Shown one piece after another: positions 48,093 to 58,758 of a DNA stretch of 64,000 bases. Position 1 is the first letter of the stretch, and every line of letters starts with the position of its first letter. Both the position numbers and the translations under genes were made by a program. Under the pieces are notes generated by a model, which made no database searches, was not told the origin of the DNA, and saw nothing but the letters and a program-made list of their open reading frames with translations. The DNA is from Brachypodium distachyon (Eukaryota; Streptophyta; Magnoliopsida; Poales; Poaceae), in NCBI RefSeq assembly GCF_000005505.3, contig NC_016131.3, positions 71,560,355-71,624,354 of the forward strand, in the 5' to 3' direction.

Positions 48093-49470
48093 GGGTATTG
48101 TTTTCTGCCATATTAGATTATAATTGATGCCATGGTTAATTTAAGAACGAGAAAAGCAGGCTTTCTGCAGCTTGTTTGGATTTTCAGAACTTTTGCTCCA
48201 GCAAGTATTTCTTGACTTGAAGGTGAGTATGGGACATTTTACAATCCAGCACTGAAACATCGTCTAGGTTATGCACAGATGGAATATTTAATAAAGCGTA
48301 TTCAGCAAATCAGCAATGCAGTTTGGTGGAATATTATTGTTCGTTTGTCAGATGAACCAGTAAAACATTTATTCTGTTCAAGCATCTGTTCTCCTGATAT
48401 AATTGATGAGCTTGATCGACATTCTTACGATGAAGCCCTTTTTGATGGTGGAATATATTCCTTTCACAACTTTTGTTACTTCATGCATTATATCACTCTA
48501 GATAGTTTGAGATTCGGTACCATCACATTGATTCTTGTAATTTTCTGTAGGCATCTGGTTAAATTTTGTGGAAACTTTACCCATTTGGGTGATGCAAGGG
48601 TAATAAAACGATCCACATAAGTGACATTTCCAGGAGTGCTTTCTTCACCAGGGTCCAGGAATATTATGTTAAGACGTGCTTTTTTGTTTTCTGAGCACTG
48701 GAGGAACCTAGAATATCTTTATTTTCTCAGGTACTTCACGTCTTCCCCCTATTTCCTTCTACCTCTTTTATGGGAAATATTAGTGTACGTCTCTCTGACA
48801 CACAGCTTCATTTTACAATTCCATAATGTGGTTCGAACACATATTGCTAGGTTATGATTTCTGAGGCTAGTCCTTGTATAGGAACCATACAGGTTCAATG
48901 CGGGTCAAAGATTTCATGTTTTTAGGATACAAGAAAAAGGACCCTATTTCCTTATTCATATGTTCCCTATTTCAAGAAAAAAGGGCCCTGCACCTCTGGT
49001 AGCCTGCTTGAGAAAGTTCTATCTAACCATGTTTCTTTTGTGGCAAACAGATACTCCTAAAATAAAGGTGGCAAGAGCAGTCACAATTAACACAAAAATA
49101 TTGCAAAATTTAACATCCACTCCTAAAATATTGTGAGTTTAAATCACATCCTCTCGATCGGATGCTGCTGGACTGGACTGCAAATCAATTTTTTTCACAG
49201 TGACAGCAAATTGCTGTTAACACGAACTACTGATGTCACGCAAAACTGATCAGAAGTGAAGAGCCGAGTACATGAAAAGGTATGAATATCTTTCATCTGC
49301 CATATGAACAATAATTCTCAGGAGTATATCCGAGAAACTTACACTATCACTTTATATGCAGGACAATAGAACCTGTACAAGGAAGAAACCAGAGCAGAAC
49401 AGAAGCAAAATGCATGTTGCTCATGCATATATCTCCAAGCTTTGATGGTTGCATGTTCGTCCAATATAAT
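48093..49470. other. 3' flank of the PPR gene, nothing coding recognised
   Basis: AT-rich, with short frames only. The first part is probably 3' untranslated sequence; an AATAAA-like stretch occurs near 48291. Confidence 0.4.
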
Positions 49471-49593
49471 TACTCCCTCCGGCTAGAATTACTTGTCGAA
49501 ATATTACATGTATCTAATGTATCTAGACACTTTTTACACATAGCATCCGTATTTGGGCAATTTTAAGACAAGTAATACCGATCGGAGGGAGTA
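49471..49593. mobile_element. Stowaway-type MITE (123 bp)
   Basis: It starts TACTCCCTCCGGCTAGAATT and ends with ATACCGATCGGAGGGAGTA. TTACTTGTC and GACAAGTAA pair inside, with TA at both ends. Confidence 0.85.
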
Positions 49594-49834
49594 GGATAAT
49601 TGGTGCAGGTGAAAGAACCAGGAGTTGAAGATGTTTAGCGACGGGCTTCTATGTTGTGGGCTTGTGGCCCAAAACTCATAAAAGTTGGCACGGAACAATT
49701 ATGATGCACTAGCCATTGTTGTGGATTCTCATAAAAAAAAGCCATTGGAAGCAGTGTTGTCATGGAATTTGCCGCGCAATTCATTCACAACATGAGCAGA
49801 GTCGTCTATCTTATGTAACCCCAACTTTGCAACA

Positions 49835-50066
49835 TACTCCCTCTGTCCTGTTTTAATAAGCGTCTTAGTTTCCGCACGCGTACCAATGTAGCCTGAGCGC
49901 TGCAGTTTTGTATCGAACTGGCCCACTCATGCACTCAATTCACGTGTGTTTTTAATTCCGTTGCCCAATTAGCTGGCCGGCCACTACACGCGCTGCACAG
50001 GACGCCTCATATTTTTGGACTGTGCTGTTCAAATTAGACGCCCCATAAAAACGGACGGAGGGAGTA
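49835..50066. mobile_element. Stowaway-type MITE (232 bp)
   Basis: It starts TACTCCCTCTGTCCTGTTTT and ends AAAAACGGACGGAGGGAGTA with TA flanks. Its interior is unusually GC-rich for this class. Confidence 0.8.
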
Positions 50067-50512
50067 CTCTGTGAAAGCAAGAATATATAAGTTTGCCACA
50101 CTTGGAGTCAAGATGACACCCCCAATAACCACACTAGTGGCACAGCATTGACTCTTTACAAAATATCCTCATGATTGGTTATATTCTGATCAAGAATCAT
50201 AATCATACAGGTTATTCGAGGCCATCGTGCAGAATGCCTACACAATGACCATGACACACCACATTTGCTAATAGGTAGGGGTCTTAGCTAAATTAGATTG
50301 CAAGTAAACAAAAGCATGCATATAAATAAGGTCCAGATGCTTAATTTCTCACTGCATTGTTCTCAAACACACTTAGCTACAAGCTGGAAACAACAAGAGT
50401 TCAGTAGCCAGCTACAAAATGAAGCAGCACGGCTAATTAGCGAAAGGGAAGGGAACTTGTGCCTAGCCCTAGACAAACTCAGGTATACATGAAAGGATCA
50501 AACATGACGATG
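50067..50512. other. Intergenic between a MITE and the 3' end of the DUF627-type gene
   Basis: No frame or repeat of note. The part nearest 50512 should be the 3' untranslated region of the minus-strand gene. Confidence 0.4.
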
Positions 50513-51538
50513 TCACACATGAAACCGAGATGATGTGGAGGGACCTTCGTCTTCCGGTGAATGTGGTGGTGAGGAGGTAGCACCAACAACACTGTGTTGC
50601 TGATGCTGCTCTAGCAACCTCATTGCAGTGACTTGCACCTCGATCTCCATGCGGCGCTCCTCGGGGGTCTTTGTAGCCTTCTTGAACCCTGCAGGGAGAT
50701 GGTCGTCAGCTTGACAGAGAAACCCCGGATGTTTGCCCTTACCTAGGGATTTGATATGGGAAGCCACATCACCATTTTGCTGTTCCTGCTGCTTCTCCTG
50801 CATCAATATCTTAGCAGCTAGCAAATCGACCTTCTCGGTGAAGTATTCGTGAAGAGTCTTTATATCCTCACTGGTTCCCACAGGGGCAAGGTCGGGCTCA
50901 ATGGTTTTGTCAGCCAGGCAAAGCTGCGCCAACTTGTCATCCTCACCGATGGATTTGAGCCACTTAGACACGGATGCCACATGGGCCTTCTCCATTAGTG
51001 TGTTGAGCTGAGATCTGATCTGCTCAATGTTGCGGGCTGGAAGCAGCAGGGAGTGGGATGCCGGGTCAGAGGGCGCCTCAATATTGAGACCACGCTTGCA
51101 CTCGGCAGCCGATTTCTCGTAGTCGTGAGAATTGGAGGCGGTTTCAAAGAGGAGTGTGGCATGGAAGTGGGCGAGCTCAACAGAATCTGGTGCGAGATTG
51201 ATGGCGCGATGGGTGGCTTGGAGCGTGGCTTGGTGGTGGCGGGCGCGGGCTGCGGGGTCACTGAGGACGTCAGCGGCGCATGCATGCACTGTGGCATGCG
51301 CACGGAGGAGAAGTGGCGACCCCTCACCGTGGTGAGCGAGGGCCTCCTTCATGAGCCGCAACGCCTTGGGCTCGTTGCCCCGCTGGAGGCATACGAGGGC
51401 CTTTTCGCAGTAAGCACGAATGGCGGCGATGTCGCCGCCCTCTTCTACCGTCACAACGGGGAGCCGGACAGGGGCGTCGGCAGGCGGCGGTGGAGCCAGA
51501 GTACGGTTCGGTGGGGGATTGCGCTTGTTTCGCCCCAT
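50513..51538 (-). CDS. DUF627-type (TPR-like) protein, homologous to the N-terminus of plant UCH-related proteins
   Basis: A single exon of 341 residues starts at MGRNKRNPPPN. The frame is open 38 codons further upstream, but that part lacks conserved character. Residues about 45-190 contain CLQRGNEPKALRLMKEALAH, RAHATVHACAADVLSDPAAR and NLAPDSVELAHFHATLLFE. This is the DUF627 helical repeat found at the N-terminus of large plant ubiquitin carboxyl-terminal hydrolase-related proteins. A following segment, AHVASVSKWLKSIGEDDK, also fits. The usual DUF629 region and hydrolase domain are absent; instead the protein ends after a Gln-rich, Pro/Ser-rich tail. No enzymatic activity is expected; a binding role is possible. 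The frame is intact, so this is either a truncated paralogue or a small stand-alone family member. Confidence 0.75.
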   Translation of the reverse strand: MGRNKRNPPPNRTLAPPPPADAPVRLPVVTVEEGGDIAAIRAYCEKALVCLQRGNEPKALRLMKEALAHHGEGSPLLLRAHATVHACAADVLSDPAARARHHQATLQATHRAINLAPDSVELAHFHATLLFETASNSHDYEKSAAECKRGLNIEAPSDPASHSLLLPARNIEQIRSQLNTLMEKAHVASVSKWLKSIGEDDKLAQLCLADKTIEPDLAPVGTSEDIKTLHEYFTEKVDLLAAKILMQEKQQEQQNGDVASHIKSLGKGKHPGFLCQADDHLPAGFKKATKTPEERRMEIEVQVTAMRLLEQHQQHSVVGATSSPPHSPEDEGPSTSSRFHV

Positions 51539-51900
51539 TTGGAAAATGAGATCCAAGCGAAATGGTGTGTGCGGGGTGCTAGGTATGTTTGTATAAAAGA
51601 AAATGGAGAAGCAGAGATCTCTCTTTGTTTCCGTGGGTTTTACACCTAACATGAGTAAGATGAGTCACGAGGATGAGGATCAAAAAGTTTAGGTGGGGTG
51701 TCGTACGTGACGAAGCGTGTTAGTATTATGCCACTTTCTGTTATTGGCTTTCTTGACGTATCGATCTCCACATTCGACACATTTGCAAATCTATTTTCTT
51801 TCCTTTTTCTAATTATGATGGCTTACACCTAAGAAAGAGCGGGCTGTATGCTTCGGGCAAGTCCTTGAAGAGTTTGTATCTTCTATTGTTTTTAATAAGA
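51539..51900. other. Short upstream region of the DUF627-type gene, bounded by the Helitron end
   Basis: About 360 bases separate the gene start from the inferred Helitron terminus, so part of its promoter may be Helitron sequence. No clear core promoter element was identified. Confidence 0.4.
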
Positions 51901-52299
51901 CTAGCAGGGTGGCCGTGCTCGATCACAAAACATCCTGATGTCCAACATGTGAGGAAAACAAAAATCGAAAATAAGGTGTTTGTGCTTTGTGACGAAATAT
52001 ATAACATCAGTGTAAGATAAACAACAATCGACAATACCAAAATACGAAATTGAAAACAATGTGTTTGTGCTTTGCGACAGAATTCGTAACATGACCATAC
52101 CTAATTGGTTCATACATAGAATGTGAGTATATAATGAAAAACGATGATAAATAATATGATAGGTCAAGAATGGAAACCTGGTTCATACATAGGATGTGGT
52201 ACATAAATAACAATAACAGGAAAACAAGTTTTCTTCGATCGGTCTTCGTCTCATATGAGCAGAAAAAGAACAATAACTCTTTCAGACTACACAACAGAT
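51901..52299 (-). repeat. Non-coding 3' subterminal region of the Helitron with internal repeats
   Basis: Two motifs each occur twice: GTTCATACATAGAATGTG/GTTCATACATAGGATGTG (about 52109 and 52181) and GTGTTTGTGCTTTGYGACR (about 51978 and 52061). They may be transposase-binding or simply duplicated subterminal sequence. Confidence 0.55.
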
Positions 52300-53227
52300 C
52301 TACGATGTGAATACATCTTTGTACACAATATTCTTGGTAACTATCCTGACAGTAATAGAGCTATCATCATCATCATTTAACGGTGCAGCGAGAACTTTAA
52401 GATTGTTTCTGGATGTAGCACGAGACAGAGCGACATACAGCAGCTGTCCATGGGAAAACACAGGACGAGGGAGGTAGACTCCTACATTTGGTATCGTTTG
52501 CCCTTGTGCCTTATTTATGGTCATAGCAAAGCATAGCCTGATAGGAAACTGTTTCCTCTTGAACCTAAAAGGAAACATTTCATCATCTGACGGGCACAAC
52601 GGTATTCGAGGTAGAAATACTCTCTTTCTTGCATGTTGTCCGATCACAATTTCGGCATCTATGGCATTTCTCTGGAATGCACGGACTACCAACCTCGTTC
52701 CGTTACACAAACCATTAGCTGGATCCAGGTTTCGCAGCAAGATCACGGGGCAATTGACCTTCAGCTTGAGCACATGGGGAGGCAAGCCATTGGGTGTGAG
52801 AGAATTCAAAAATTCTGAAGGGTAGTTATTGTGAGGATCATCCTCCGCACGATCAAAACTATGATATATCACTTCATCCCCTGGAAAGCGTTCAATCAGT
52901 TGCATGTTTATTTTATCAACATACCCATTCCTTGTTGATAGAATAGCCCGAGAAGTAATGTAATCCGTATTGCAGGTGTTTGCAGCCAACATCGGAAAGA
53001 TATGATCGATGAGATCACCAATGTTAAGAGTCCGCACCAGTGTACGGCACACATATCTCGTCAGGAAGCTCCACACGGTCTTCATCCATGAGTTGATCAG
53101 TGCCATTCCCGATACGTAGAAGATAGTCTGAAAACCATTGGTCTGATTGAGCCCTCATGTTACGGACAAGCTTCAACTGGTGCATACTATCCCACAAGTA
53201 AGACTTATGAAGTGTGACATTGAACAT
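52300..53227 (-). pseudogene. Helitron helicase, C-terminal half
   Basis: The minus strand reads TLHKSYLWDSMHQLKLVRNM, then a frame change near 53040-53100, then IGDLIDHIFPMLAANT. The Pif1-type motifs NGTRLVV, AMTINKAQGQTIP and LLYVALSRATSRNNLKV follow, ending at 52300. It continues the block at 58759-60437 after removal of the nested element. Confidence 0.88.
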
Positions 53228-54257
53228 TGATTGGCATACACATTCACTTAACTCTCAGATTTTCAAGGTTTTGAAAAGAAAATGAAAAACCTCAAAAAGT
53301 TGGAGAAACACCAATAAAGGTAAAATATGTTATGTATATGTGTTGAAATCTCTCCCCCTTTGACAATGAATTTCATCAAAACCACACAAAAATATTTCCC
53401 CCGCTTCAATTTTTTTTTTAAAACTAAAAGCGATTTTTTTTCTTGTAATGAGCATTATGAAACATCATGAACATGATAATTGTGCATCCAAGTCATGTAA
53501 AAAGTAGTTGTACTCGACATGTATATAAGTATGATGTAATCTACACATGACTAACAATCAAGTATTGTTACGATTTATTGCAAGACATGGTCTTCCCTTG
53601 TCAACTACATCAATACTTGAATACAAAATAGCTTGCAACACATTACATTAAACATAGCACTTTATAAAAGCATAATATTTATTTTCATTGAATTTATATA
53701 CCAAGTCAATTCAACCTTGTCAAGCCTATATTTAAAACACCATGCCAAGCCTATGTCCAAAGTGCAATGATTAACAATCAGAAGTTTAAGGCAAATGGTA
53801 AGCAATCAGAAGCTTAAGACAAAGGTTTCAATAAACACAGCAACTTTCAAGTTCATACCAAAGTGCAATGGTAAGCAGTCTCGTGAAGATGTAGTGCGAC
53901 ATTGGCATATTTATTTAGTAACAATTGCTTGACACCACGTGTCTTTGTATATTTGGAACCTTGATACCATTATATTTTCATCATTGCTAGTAATTAAGTA
54001 TCCAAGACCAAAATAGCTAACAAAGTTTAACCATGACAAGATTTAGTTCAAGTTATCATTCGTATTAGAAATCATGTGATAGACTATTTCATACGAGGAT
54101 ACATATAAAATGACAATGTCCTCAAAACATAAACGTGGTTGCAAAAATGTCATTTCAGGATGGAATACAATGCTCATTACTTTTTCAGATTTTTTATTTA
54201 TTCAAGATAAAAGAACGAAAAAGAAGCAAGTATCGTACACGAAGAACAAACTCCCCC

Positions 54258-54981
54258 TCAAACCATCCCGTATGGTTTGATTACTCCAAGTTCACCTCGA
54301 AGAAAAGCAAACCGAGAAAAATCCAATGGTTTAGTAAAAATGTCTGCCAATTGACATTCAGTATATATTAAATTGAGCACAACATTTTCTTTTTTAACAT
54401 GATCTCTAAGAAAATGATATCTTATATTTATGTACTTAGTTCTTGATTGTTGCACCGGGTTTTTAGCAATACATATAGCACTAGTGTTATCACAATAAAG
54501 TGGTACACTTTCTAAAGTAACCCCATAACCTTTCATTATAGCTATTATCCATAAAATCTGTAAGCAACAGCAAGCAACAGCTACATATTCACTTTCAGCA
54601 GTAGATTGTGCAACAAAACTTTATTTCTTAGAAGAACAAAGTACTAAAGAATCACCAAATATAAGCATGTATCAGATGTACTCTTTCTATCAATTCTACA
54701 ACCTCCAAAATCAGCATCCGTAAATGCACGCAATATAATACTAGAGCAAGTAGAAGCCTAATGCCAAAACATAGGGTGCCATGTAGATACCTGAAAATCC
54801 TTTTGACAACTTGTAGATGTGATGCGCGTGGGGAAGCTTCAAACCTAGCCTTGTTGCGAAAAATAACATAATACCCAACGTGCACCAATAAGGGTATGAC
54901 CTCTAAAAATATTTCCTCCCCCTGAACATATGTTCCTGCATTACGAATAAGAGGACTTTCGCCACAATAGTAGAGGTACAA
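54258..54981 (-). pseudogene. Tail of the Sirevirus-like reverse transcriptase plus RNase H
   Basis: Minus-strand frames read ASPRASHLQVVKRIFRYLHG, then after frame changes VPLYCDNTSAICIAKNP and LADIFTKPLDFSRFAFLRGE. These are the connection and RNase H parts of Copia pol. Integrase and the reverse-transcriptase catalytic core are missing. Confidence 0.85.
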
Positions 54982-55111
54982 GCATCTCCATCAATTATAC
55001 TTTCAGCCCGAGATGCACGTGTGAGGGAGGAGAACCAATTTTATCACCGGTCATGTCACGAGAACAACTGGAATCCACTAGCCATATGTTCCCCTTCCTC
55101 AAGTGAAGTGC

Positions 55112-57367
55112 CTACAAACAACAAACACATGCCGAGATCTCCGTACTGGGGTTAGATAAAAAACTTTTAGGTATCCAGTACTGAGATACACGACGAGTAG
55201 GCAAAGCACGAGTTTCCTTATACATTGGGACAGATTGTACGTGTCTCGTGCAAGTTGAAACAGAGGGTGAAACATTCACCCTAGGCACATAACGGGGAGT
55301 AATAGTTTTATCATGAGCATAATGTGCCCTGAAGAAATTAGATCTAGCTTGTTTTCTTTTCTTTTTAATTACTCTAGCTAGTCTAAAACAAGAACCTACA
55401 GCATGTCCAGGTTTATTACAATAAGTGCAAGTGTACCTACTTCCAGGTTTAGCATGTGATGTATGACCTACATTTGCACTTGTTGATGTATCATTAGACA
55501 TGATGCCAGCAGATCTAAAAATCACATTGGTTGGCTTGTTAGATGTTTCAAAAATTCCATTGCCAAGTGACTTAACTATAGTGGGTGGATTAGCATTAAA
55601 ATGACCATATGCATTAAAACCAAGTCCGGTCTTGTTGTTACTCATTTTAGACTTATCTAAGATCATATTCAGATTTTTGTGCCCACTAGAAAATTTCTGC
55701 AAAGATGCTTGTAAATAATTAACTTGGTGAGACAGGGCAATACAATTATCACAAGCACTATCCATGATTTGTTTTCCACTTTTACAATTAGCGCACAAAG
55801 AAACCTCATGGATGTGTAAAGCATTTTCAACATGAGAAACCCTAGCATTTGCATCTTTCAACTTCAATTCAAGAATATGACAATTATTACAAGAAATTGA
55901 ATCTGTCAAATCAGAAGTATCCATGCTAGCATCATTAATTTGTTTACGTTTATGCACAATAGGTTTCTCATTGTTTTGTAATGCAACTCTAAGCTTATCA
56001 AGAGTATCATCATGAATAGAACGCAAAGAGGTAAGCTCAGAATATATAGAATCACAAGACTTGCAGGAATCATCATCAGGAATCATAGACTTAAGTTTAG
56101 TAATTTCAGAATTCAAGGATGCAATTTTCAAGTCATATTTCTTAATTCTTTTAGTAGCATGATCAAGCAAGGAACTCAATTTACTAGCACTTTTAAGTAA
56201 TTCATCATAAGAAAGTTCTACCTCATTGTTGTTGTCACTGTCGTAGTCGTCGCAGGAGGTAACACTCTTGTTGCTAGCCATAAGACACATCCCATTAATG
56301 TCGCGCTTGCCTTTGGATGCATCATCTTCATCAGACTCGATATCCACATCACTCAAGCATGGTTCACCATATTCATTGATTACAGAGAAAATACTGTGAG
56401 CCACCGCTCGAGCAAAGTCGCCCCTCTTTTTATTCTTGATGTTGAAGGAGCGCTTCTTCTTCTTGTCCTCCCCATTTTCTTCTTTCGCCATCTTGGATAA
56501 GAATTTAGGAAAATTTTGGCGAAAGTGATTTGGATCACCACATTCAAAGCACCTTGGAGCATTGTTCCCACCTCTCTTCCTTGAACGAACATTTTGCAGG
56601 GCATGTGTAAAACGAGAGGTGAGGTGTGCCAATTCTTCCTCCGGATATTGCTCTAGCTGTTCATCTGTTAGTTGAGACAAAGAAGACAGAGCATAGCAAT
56701 ATGTAGAAGTACCATCATTAGAGCTGCCAGGGTTAGTAACAAGTGCAATTGATTTGGAACCGGTTCTCCTAACAAGAATATCTAATTCATGAGTTTTCAA
56801 TTTTGAGTACAGAATATCAAGTGTAAGTGTGCTCATGACAGTAGATTCTCTAATAGATGTAACTTTCATCTCCCATATGGACATATCTAATGCACTCAAA
56901 AGTTGCCTAGAAGCATCAGCATCAGTATAAGTAACACCTAATGCACGTAAGTTGCTGAGAATCTTATTAAAGCGTGCAAAGAATTCATCCAAAGATTCAC
57001 CTGTATTCATCTCAAATCTCATGTACTCCTTTTTGTACATGTCCTGACGCACCTCCTTAACAGAGTTTGATCCTTCATGATAACTATAAAGTGCGTTCCA
57101 TACCTCATGAGCGGATGCAAGGTGAGCGACACGGTCGAAGTCACTTCGTTGTAGACCTTGGATGATGTAGTTCCTCGCCTTGTAGTTGTTCTCCACGTGG
57201 ATCAAGTTTGTTGGTGTGATCGCATTGTCCGCGGGAAGCTCATAGGGTTTGGCGATCTTCTCCCATATGGCGTAGCTTTGTGCCATGATGTATGCCTTCA
57301 TCTTCGCCTTCCAAAACTGAAAATCAACACCATCGAACACACAGGGTTTGGTAGAATACCTATCCAT
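55112..57367 (-). pseudogene. Sirevirus-type gag, long and open, with a damaged zinc knuckle
   Basis: The frame of about 750 residues starts MDRYSTKPCVFDG. Residues 1-190 are the Copia gag core (UBN2-type, with FEMNTGESLDEFFARF). A first knuckle CFECGDPNHFRQNF has lost its last Cys. A long charged, heptad-rich stretch with paired-Cys elements follows, then a second, intact knuckle CTYCNKPGHAVGSC. Long coiled-coil gag is typical of Sireviruses. Just downstream (about 55010-55090) the protease active-site region appears as IWLVDSSCSRDMTGDK, where Gly of the DSG triad is Ser. Confidence 0.85.
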
Positions 57368-57413
57368 ATCTAGCAAGTCTAATTAACCGGTTAAGATAGA
57401 TTAGAGAGACCTT

Positions 57414-57425
57414 GCTCTGATACCA
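57414..57425 (-). other. Primer-binding site of the Sirevirus-like element
   Basis: Minus-strand TGGTATCAGAGC is the standard initiator-Met tRNA complement of plant LTR retrotransposons, 2 bases inside the LTR end. Confidence 0.9.
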
Positions 57426-57427
57426 AT

Positions 57428-58758
57428 TGTGAGATCGAGATAGGCAATCAGAGGGGGGGTGAATGATTGCGTGGAAGCAAATTAAAACTTTTCCCGAAAG
57501 TTCAAACCCTAAATCACCTTTCTGTCCGTGATAGTAAAACAGACGTAACTTTTGATTGGATGAACTAAAAAATACGTATGAGTATGAAAAAGAAAGGTAT
57601 TGAAATTATCTAACAAAAGCAACAAGAATCAGATCAATCGGACTAACCAATCAAAAGATATGATCAAAATAGTAACAGGTGACAGAAAGTTACGAGGATT
57701 AATCTAAAACCAATTTCGAGGAATAACAAGAAAGATGAATTAATCGCAATCTTCTCTTGATCTCGTGATAAACCTGCAGCAAAGTATTATGAACTTGTGA
57801 TGAACCTGCACCAAAGTATTAGAAAGATCTAGCACGAAGATTTCACGAAGATCCGAGAAGAACAGAGATGACACCGCCAACGAATCACTTTATTGCAACG
57901 ATGTCGATCGATTACAAAAGATGCAACCATGCATCCAAGAACTCTCCAAGAATTGATCTAGATCCAAAGTTTTGAGTTCCCTCACGTCCTTGCTAAAACC
58001 CTAGCTAGGATGCCCTCTATTTATAAGAGAAAATTCGCGACCCTAAACCGAGTCCGAATCCAACACGAACTCCTCTGTCCTGGTCGGTATTTTTCCCGTG
58101 GGGCCCGCATACGACCTCGGATTGAGATGACTCCAAAAGCAAAGTTGTTCGTCTCGACGACGCGCACGACTTTCATGTGGACCACTTTTCCATCCGACGT
58201 CATCCTGATGACTCTACTATTTAATCTTTAAACAGCTCTTATCCAGCCACGGCTGGACCTACATATCTTCACGTCGATGCCACTTCATGCCATCAACTCT
58301 TCTTGTGATGTCTTCAAAACTCGACCATCACGTATCAAATATCTCCAATACCGTACATATCCGGTATAAACAACGTACGACAAACCGGTGCCCTCCCGGA
58401 TCATCGTAGCCTTCACTTCCATTGTTTCTTCGCACGAACGTCCCGCATGACCTTGATCCCCGACCTTAGCTTCTCCCAAGTTTCGTCCCTCGATCTCGTC
58501 ATCGACCACGTTCCTCTAGCTCCGGCAACACCTGAAAACGAACACACAAATAACCAGTACGAGCACAAGTCCACGACTTGACTCAGGGTAAGTTCCACAC
58601 AACTCACGCCATGTTTTCACATAAAAAACTAATGGATCAACACACCACTAGCAAAGCACTAAGTCCGAACAAGATACATATCATCACATAAATATCCATA
58701 TTATCCAAAGTATCCACATCAATGTTTCATCTAAAACACTTGCCAATGTTACACATCA
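57428..58758 (-). repeat. 5' LTR of the Sirevirus-like element
   Basis: The inner border is well placed: ATCTCACA followed by the primer-binding site. The outer border is inferred where Helitron coding stops (TGATGTGTAAC on the minus strand). A TATAAATA box on the minus strand (58018-58025) is the likely element promoter. Confidence 0.65.

Larger units (their letters stand above)
53228..58758 (-). mobile_element. Sirevirus-like Ty1/Copia element nested in the Helitron, lacking its 3' LTR and most of pol
   Basis: On the minus strand there is a 5' LTR of about 1.3 kb (58758 to 57428), a Met-tRNA primer-binding site (57425-57414), a very long gag, a protease remnant, then only the tail of reverse transcriptase and RNase H. 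No sequence resembling the LTR was seen at 53228-54250, so the 3' LTR appears deleted. Three AGGGGGAG-type polypurine tracts (minus strand, at 53352-53359, 54251-54258 and 54916-54923) are a Sirevirus hallmark. Helitron coding sequence flanks both sides. The insertion borders are good only to a few bases, and no clean target duplication was recognised. Confidence 0.8.
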
